Made by a program: the position numbers and the translations under genes. Shown piece after piece: positions 59,574-64,000 of a stretch of 64,000 bases of DNA (positions within the stretch are counted from its first letter, which is position 1; the number at the start of each line of letters is the position of its first letter). Origin of the DNA: DATGXB01 sp035298905 (GTDB lineage: Bacteria > Cyanobacteriota > Cyanobacteriia > Cyanobacteriales > Nostocaceae); NCBI GenBank assembly GCA_035298905.1, contig DATGXQ010000126.1, forward strand, positions 1 through 64,000, read 5' to 3'. The notes beneath the pieces are model-generated. The model saw nothing but the letters and a program-made list of their open reading frames with translations. It searched no databases and was not told the DNA's origin.

Positions 59574-60179
59574 TTAGTCAGTGATGGCATTCATTAACAC
59601 ATCTGTTAAACTCATATCTTCTAAGTCTTCTAAAGTGATTGTATCGCAAATATCAAACTTAGCACCAACACCTTGTAATTGATCATCTAAGGCTTTGAGG
59701 AATTTTGTGGCTTGGGGATCTGCTCCGACTTGAATCAGCGAAATGGCTAATTCTTCATCTTTCTCCATTTGTCGAGAGGCACTAATTATTACTTCAAATA
59801 CTGCTTTACGGTCGTCTGGTTCGCCATCTGTAATCACTAAAATTGTCTCACCATTGGGTTTGGTTTGACCAGAAGCTTTGCGTTGAAAGTAATTATTAGT
59901 TGCATCTTGTAAAACACCAGCTAAATTTGTTGTCCCAGCCGGATCATTTTCTTGGAATATTTGAGCAACTTTCGCGGTGGTTACATTTTCGTAACGTTTG
60001 AAGCGACCTGAGAAAACATAGAGTGTAATGCCATCAGGGTCGAACTGTTCACATTTTCTGGCTAAGGCTACAGTAGACTCTTGGGCTATGTCCCAACGGC
60101 TTCTACCCCCAGCTTGGTCAGGGGTGGACATACTACCGCTTTTGTCAATAATTAGTGTATAGTCACGATCGCTCATCAT
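59574..60179 (-). CDS. VWA-domain protein, TerY-like, paralogue 2
   Basis: Same length as the downstream paralogue, with DKSGSM and TDGEPDDRKAVFE. Main differences are scattered substitutions, so both are likely functional. Modular repeat copy I separates the two, suggesting independent transcripts after the duplication. Function unknown. Confidence 0.8.
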   Translation of the reverse strand: MMSDRDYTLIIDKSGSMSTPDQAGGRSRWDIAQESTVALARKCEQFDPDGITLYVFSGRFKRYENVTTAKVAQIFQENDPAGTTNLAGVLQDATNNYFQRKASGQTKPNGETILVITDGEPDDRKAVFEVIISASRQMEKDEELAISLIQVGADPQATKFLKALDDQLQGVGAKFDICDTITLEDLEDMSLTDVLMNAITD

Positions 60180-60375
60180 ATTAACCCTGTGATTATTTTC
60201 CTATCTTTAGTTTATCCTTAAGTAGTAGCCAGGTATCGAAATTGAACAAATTCCTCACAATAATTTAAGTATTGACAACTTTCAAAACAGTATCTTGAGT
60301 ACAGGCAATTAAACTACGTGATCGCCTTTGTACTAATTATGTAGACACTTGCCATCTAGAAAAGGGGAGAGGTTC

Positions 60376-60702
60376 TTAATTTGTCGAAACAACCAGCAAA
60401 GGTTGGGCTGAACGCAACACCGCCTCTAGTAAACCTGGAAACAGTGCTTCTAACTCCTCGCGGCGCAGTTGATTGATGTGCTGTGTCCCTTCCTTTCGTG
60501 TAAAGACGATCCCCGCTTCTCGTAATATTTTGAAATGATTCGACATAGTAGATTTGGCGATCGCAAAATCAAAGTCTGCACAGCACTGTTCCCCCCGCGT
60601 CGCCAAAAGCCTGACAATCTCTAGCCTGACGGGATCTCCCAAAGCGTACAACACACCTGCCAAAGAAATATTTTTCTGATCTGGGTGATATAAAAATCTC
60701 AT
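60376..60702 (-). CDS. rexT: Redox-sensing ArsR-family repressor RexT
   Basis: A winged-helix repressor of 108 residues: AGVLYALGDPVRLEIVRLLA begins the ArsR fold and KSTMSNHFKILREAG is the recognition helix. The adjacent Cys40 and Cys41 (GEQCCADF) are at the positions of the redox-active pair known from Anabaena RexT, which represses trxA2 and is inactivated by H2O2 through disulfide formation. It is divergent from trxA2, and the palindrome at 60741-60755 lies between them. Confidence 0.88.
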   Translation of the reverse strand: MRFLYHPDQKNISLAGVLYALGDPVRLEIVRLLATRGEQCCADFDFAIAKSTMSNHFKILREAGIVFTRKEGTQHINQLRREELEALFPGLLEAVLRSAQPLLVVSTN

Positions 60703-60740
60703 ACTTGAATATTCTCTAAAAATGGCCTATATTCTGTTTA

Positions 60741-60755
60741 TTCGATAATATCGAA
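60741..60755. promoter_or_regulatory. Probable RexT operator
   Basis: TTCGATA-A-TATCGAA, a perfect 7-bp inverted repeat with a single central base, between rexT and trxA2, 28 bp before the trxA2 start. Confidence 0.7.
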
Positions 60756-60782
60756 TTAATGAAATAATTCAGGAGGACTACT

Positions 60783-61112
60783 ATGTCATCCGTTACTAAT
60801 GTCACCGAAGCCACCTTTAGACAAGAAGTACTAGAGAGCGAAACTCCAGTATTAGTTGACTTTTGGGCCCCTTGGTGTGGCCCTTGTCGGATGCTGTCTC
60901 CCGTTGTGGATGAAGTTGCATCCGAATATGACGGACAGGTAAAGGTAGTAAAACTGAACACTGATCAGAATCCTACCGTGGCCAGCCATTACGGTATTCG
61001 GAGCATCCCTACCTTGATGGTATTTAAAGGTGGTCGGCAAGTCGATACTGTTGTCGGTGCAGTACCAAAAACAACTTTAGCTAAAGCTCTATCTCAACAC
61101 ATTCCTGTTTAG
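60783..61112 (+). CDS. trxA2: Thioredoxin (TrxA2 type)
   Basis: A thioredoxin of 109 residues with the WAPWCGPCR active site, cis-Pro in RSIPTLMVF and the expected length. AGGAGG lies 6 nt before the ATG. The divergent RexT gene and its palindrome point to induction under peroxide. The next genes (SDR, nitroreductase, GST) lie on the same strand with spacings of 80-290 bp and may form a loose redox-stress group. Confidence 0.92.
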   Translation: MSSVTNVTEATFRQEVLESETPVLVDFWAPWCGPCRMLSPVVDEVASEYDGQVKVVKLNTDQNPTVASHYGIRSIPTLMVFKGGRQVDTVVGAVPKTTLAKALSQHIPV

Positions 61113-61192
61113 TAATCAATAAATACTAACTAGGATGATTTATGTCAATTTCTGACCGTTAATAGTGGAATCTCTGTCAGGGTGAAAACAGA

Positions 61193-61987
61193 ATGGATCT
61201 GAAATTAACTGGTAAATCCGCACTAGTGACTGGTTCAACCGCAGGTATTGGCTTTGCGGTTGCCCAAACACTAGCCCAAGAGGGAGTATTAACATTTGTT
61301 AATGGTCGATCGCCTGCAAGAGTGGCCGAGGCAGTAGCCAAAATTCAACAAGCCACTCCTGCTGCCCAAGTTTCTGGCATAGTTGCGGATCTTGGCACAG
61401 AAGCAGGAGCAGAGGAACTATTTCCACAACTGCCACAAATTGATATTCTGATTAATAACTTGGGAACTTACGAACCCAAAGCATTTTTTGATATTACCGA
61501 TGCTGATTGGTTAAAAATATTTGAGGTTAATGTCCTCAGTGGTGTGCGCTTAAGTCGGCACTACTTACCCAAAATGCTACAGCAGAACTGGGGCAGAATT
61601 ATTTTTATTTCTAGTGAGTCGGGGGTGCAAATTCCCGTAGAAATGATTCACTATGGTACAACTAAAACCGCACAGTTAGCTATTTCCAGGGGTTTAGCCG
61701 AAATGACGGCCGGGACTGGTGTAACAGTAAATTCCGTGCTGCCAGGGCCAACCCGTTCTGAAGGAGTAGAGGAATTTATTCACAAGATTGCCCAAGAAAA
61801 AGGCGTTAGTACACAAGAAGTAGAAACGGAATTTTTCCAAAATCTGCGTCCGACTTCCTTGATTAAACGTTTTGCTACCACTGAAGAAGTAGCTACAACA
61901 GTGGTTTATCTTGCCAGTCCTTTAGCTTCGGCAACAAATGGTGCAGCCGTGCGCGTAGATGGGGGCGTAGTTCGATCTATTATTTAA
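61193..61987 (+). CDS. Short-chain dehydrogenase/reductase
   Basis: Classical SDR of 264 residues: GSTAGIGFA (NAD loop, T-G-x-x-x-G-x-G variant), LINNLGTYEPK (NNAG variant), the catalytic ISSESG Ser and YGTTK (Tyr-x3-Lys), and VNSVLPGPTRSEG. The substrate is unknown. It follows trxA2 by 80 bp. Confidence 0.88.
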   Translation: MDLKLTGKSALVTGSTAGIGFAVAQTLAQEGVLTFVNGRSPARVAEAVAKIQQATPAAQVSGIVADLGTEAGAEELFPQLPQIDILINNLGTYEPKAFFDITDADWLKIFEVNVLSGVRLSRHYLPKMLQQNWGRIIFISSESGVQIPVEMIHYGTTKTAQLAISRGLAEMTAGTGVTVNSVLPGPTRSEGVEEFIHKIAQEKGVSTQEVETEFFQNLRPTSLIKRFATTEEVATTVVYLASPLASATNGAAVRVDGGVVRSII

Positions 61988-62080
61988 TTGAGTAGCGATC
62001 GCCTAAAGCATAAATTTTAACCGACAGGATGATTTCATCCTCAATCACCAACGCTATAACTTACAAAAACACGGAATCTC

Positions 62081-62746
62081 ATGAGTACAATCACCACTAA
62101 TAAAGCTTTAGACGTACCTAGCGCCATTATCCAGCGCCGTTCCATCAAAACCTTTAAAACAGACCCCATCAGCCCAGAACTACTCAAGCAACTGGTAGAA
62201 TTAACCGTTGCTGCCCCCAGTAGCTTTAACGTCCAACCTTGGCGGATTATTCTGGTACAAGACGAAGCCCAAAAAGCCGCACTAGCAGAAGCTGCTTGGA
62301 ACCAAAAACAAGTTATTCAAGCACCTGTTACCTTTGTATTTGCCGCAGATGCCAGTGCAGGTGATCAAGATTTAACCCCCATTTTAGAGGAAGCAGCCAG
62401 AACAGGGGCTTGGAATGAAGGTACAGTTAACTACTTTAGAAATGCTATTCCCCAGTTCCAACAGACTTTGGGAGATAAGCGCCGGGAGTATGCCATCAAA
62501 GATGCGATTATTGCCTCAACTCATCTAGTATTAGCGGCAGAAAGCTTAGGCTTATCTACCTGCTTTCTGAATGGTTGGATTGAGGATAAAGTAAAAGCTG
62601 TAATTGGTGCGGCTGACAATCCTGATCTAGCGATCGCCGTTTTAGTTCCCGTAGGTTATGCCGCAGAACCCCGTTTAAATCCCGGTCGTCTGCCATTATC
62701 CTACAACGTCGCTGTAGATAGAATTGACAACCCCTATCAAGGCTAA
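62081..62746 (+). CDS. Nitroreductase-family protein
   Basis: A flavin-binding protein of 221 residues: RRSIKTF (FMN phosphate), APSSFNVQPWRII (the S-x-x-N-x-Q-P-W motif) and LGLSTCFLNG. Nitroreductases reduce nitroaromatics and quinones with NAD(P)H. It lies 93 bp after the SDR gene on the same strand. Confidence 0.88.
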   Translation: MSTITTNKALDVPSAIIQRRSIKTFKTDPISPELLKQLVELTVAAPSSFNVQPWRIILVQDEAQKAALAEAAWNQKQVIQAPVTFVFAADASAGDQDLTPILEEAARTGAWNEGTVNYFRNAIPQFQQTLGDKRREYAIKDAIIASTHLVLAAESLGLSTCFLNGWIEDKVKAVIGAADNPDLAIAVLVPVGYAAEPRLNPGRLPLSYNVAVDRIDNPYQG

Positions 62747-62754
62747 AACTACAA

Positions 62755-62793
62755 CCCGGTTTCTTTGGCATTCATCAAAGTAGAAGCCGGGTG
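62755..62793 (+). terminator. Hairpin after the nitroreductase gene
   Basis: ACCCGGTTTCT around 62756-62767 can pair with AGAAGCCGGGT around 62783-62793 with one mismatch. No T-tract follows, so the terminator call is tentative. Confidence 0.5.
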
Positions 62794-63032
62794 ACTAATC
62801 TAGATTTTTCCAAAAAATTCATACCTAAGATAGATGTATGCAGATATTTCGAGCTAATTTGTTCTGCGTTCATATCTGCGACAGATTCCTGTTGGTGATG
62901 TAAATTTTTCATGCCTACGGAGAGAAGCTTGTAAAGCTGATATTGGCTAGAAAAGTAAAGTTGCAGTTTCTCTGGTCATAAAACAAAAGTCCAAAATTCA
63001 ACTTTTGCATTAATTAAATAGGAAGCACTACC

Positions 63033-63731
63033 ATGATTGACTTATATTATTGGACAACACCCAACGGTCATAAAATTACTATCTTCTTAGAAGAAACTGG
63101 ATTACCATACAAAATTATTCCGGTAAATATTGGTGCTGGTGAACAATTTAAACCGGAGTTTCTGAAAATTTCTCCTAATAATCGCATCCCGGCAATTGTT
63201 GATCATCAACCAGTAAACGGTAGCGAACCAATTTCTATATTTGAATCTGGAGCAATTTTACTATATTTAGCAGAAAAAACAGGTCAATTAATTGCTGAAG
63301 ATTTACGGGGAAGAGTAGAAGTTTTGCAATGGTTATTTTGGCAAATGGCTGGTTTAGGACCAATGGCAGGACAAAACCATCATTTTAGTGTTTATGCACC
63401 CGAAAAAATCGAATATGCTATCAATCGTTATGTTAAAGAAACGGGGCGGTTATATGCAGTTTTAGATCAAAGATTAGCCGATAGAGAATTTGTGGCTGGT
63501 GATTATTCTATTGCCGATATTGCCATTTATCCTTGGATAGTTCCCCATGAACGCCAAAGCCAAAATTTAGATGATTTCCCCCATGTTAAACGCTGGTTTG
63601 AAACTATTAAAAGCCGTCCCGCAGTTATTCGCGCTTATGAAAAAGCCGAAGAGTTTAAAAATCAAACTCTAGATATTGAGAAATCAAGAGAGTTATTGTT
63701 TAATCAATCAGCAGAAACAGTTAAACGTTAA
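63033..63731 (+). CDS. Glutathione S-transferase, YfcG-like
   Basis: The N-terminal thioredoxin-like domain has YYWTTPNGHKITIFLEE and NNRIPAIVDH (cis-Pro), then FESGAILLYLAEKTG (glutathione-binding). The C-terminal helical domain follows. The T-x-P-N-G-x-K start resembles YfcG/GstB-type enzymes, which act as disulfide or organic-peroxide reductases. GGAAG precedes the ATG by about 9 nt. Modular repeat copy F lies right after. Confidence 0.88.
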   Translation: MIDLYYWTTPNGHKITIFLEETGLPYKIIPVNIGAGEQFKPEFLKISPNNRIPAIVDHQPVNGSEPISIFESGAILLYLAEKTGQLIAEDLRGRVEVLQWLFWQMAGLGPMAGQNHHFSVYAPEKIEYAINRYVKETGRLYAVLDQRLADREFVAGDYSIADIAIYPWIVPHERQSQNLDDFPHVKRWFETIKSRPAVIRAYEKAEEFKNQTLDIEKSRELLFNQSAETVKR

Positions 63732-63737
63732 ATTATC

Positions 63738-63934
63738 TGTAGGGAACAGGGAACAGGGAACAGGGAACAGGTGAAGCAGCGCGGTCTTCTCCCAAAGGGA
63801 GAGGCTAACGCCAAGGGGGTTTCCCCCATAAGCGACTGCTGAACCCGAAGGGGAACAGGGAACAGGGTTGAAAGTCTTTTAGCATCAGGCTTTGTTCCTA
63901 ACATTTGTACCTCATTTAGCTGAAATCTGCTGTA
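63738..63934 (+). repeat. 105-bp modular repeat, copy F, with nested insertion
   Basis: The heptamer array GGGAACA (63743-63771) is interrupted at about 63772-63849 by a foreign repeat with CTCCCAAAGGGAG and GGGGGTTTCCCCC hairpins, after which GGGAACA units resume and the copy ends TTTGTACCTCATTTAGCTG...TGCTGTA. The left end has lost its TACAGCA. Confidence 0.8.
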
Positions 63935-63942
63935 TGTGTAGG

Positions 63943-63999
63943 GTGGGCATTTCTAGATTAAATTCTGAATTACAGCAAAAAATGCTAGGAAATGCCCAC
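63943..63999. repeat. Inverted repeat at window end
   Basis: GTGGGCATTTCTAG (63943-63956) and CTAGGAAATGCCCAC (63985-63999) are complementary with one extra base, separated by 28 bp. It may be a MITE end or hairpin; only one copy is seen. Confidence 0.6.
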
Positions 64000-64000
64000 A

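Overview
The window comes from a filamentous, probably heterocyst-forming cyanobacterium (Nostocales: Nostoc/Anabaena type). The evidence is frequent HIP1 octamers (GCGATCGC), a psb30 photosystem II gene, DUF2808 and DUF1001-like proteins, a CyaB-type GAF-GAF-PAS adenylate cyclase, a rexT-trxA2 pair like that of Anabaena, heptanucleotide tandem repeats, and many small dispersed palindromic repeats. No rRNA, tRNA or CRISPR array was found.

Positions 1 to about 15,940 are the right part of an integrated mobile element whose left end lies outside the window. A large serine recombinase (XisF-like) sits at its right end. The junction falls inside comM (yifB, Mg-chelatase-like competence helicase) at the codons for the Walker B motif, so only the C-terminal 207 codons of comM are present here. 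The element carries a left arm read on the minus strand: an IS1-type fragment, small unknowns, an ASCH protein, an adenine methyltransferase, a Ycf46-like AAA ATPase, a KfrA-like coiled-coil protein and an XRE repressor. Its right arm is read mostly on the plus strand: a ribbon-helix-helix-like protein, a DUF3854/VapE primase-helicase, three overlapping tiny genes, a PP-loop (PAPS-reductase-like) protein, a second ASCH-like protein, a secreted nuclease and small unknowns. Four copies of a TGTTCTCT-containing site surround the repressor gene and look like its operators. No capsid or conjugation genes are visible.

Positions 16.5-40.5 kb are ordinary chromosome: uridine phosphorylase-like enzyme, retropepsin-like protease, Gfo/Idh/MocA oxidoreductase, CyaB-type adenylate cyclase, cysH, RRM protein, sbcD, an APC permease, recJ, psb30, a split GDT1 (UPF0016) transporter, a GHL10-type glycosidase and a HEAT-repeat pair. 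The intergenic DNA is rich in repeats, including two MITE-like elements with terminal inverted repeats and flanking direct repeats.

Positions 40.5-50.4 kb hold a purine/nucleoside region: ureidoglycolate lyase (allA) divergent from a BMP-type lipoprotein, with the matching ABC ATPase and two permeases. These transporter genes are separated by opposite-strand genes. One such block holds a calpain-like protease with the N-terminal leader typical of extracellular contractile injection system (eCIS) cargo, two tandem lipoprotein paralogues that overlap it, and a 5'-truncated eCIS-type AAA ATPase. No eCIS structural gene is visible, so it looks like an orphan effector locus; this is the most unusual gene content in the window.

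Positions 50.5-64 kb hold a TPR protein, a GlcD-like oxidase, rtcA, polyphosphate glucokinase, a creatininase-family protein, azoR with a divergent HxlR regulator and its likely operators, two VWA paralogues with a coiled-coil partner, and a redox island (rexT, trxA2, SDR, nitroreductase, GST).

A modular repeat of about 105 bp, with ends TACAGCA and TGCTGTA and an internal heptamer array of GGGAACA or GGAGTCA, occurs eight times between 16.6 and 63.9 kb. One copy supplies the last codons and stop of the hxlR-type gene, and another has been invaded by a second repeat.
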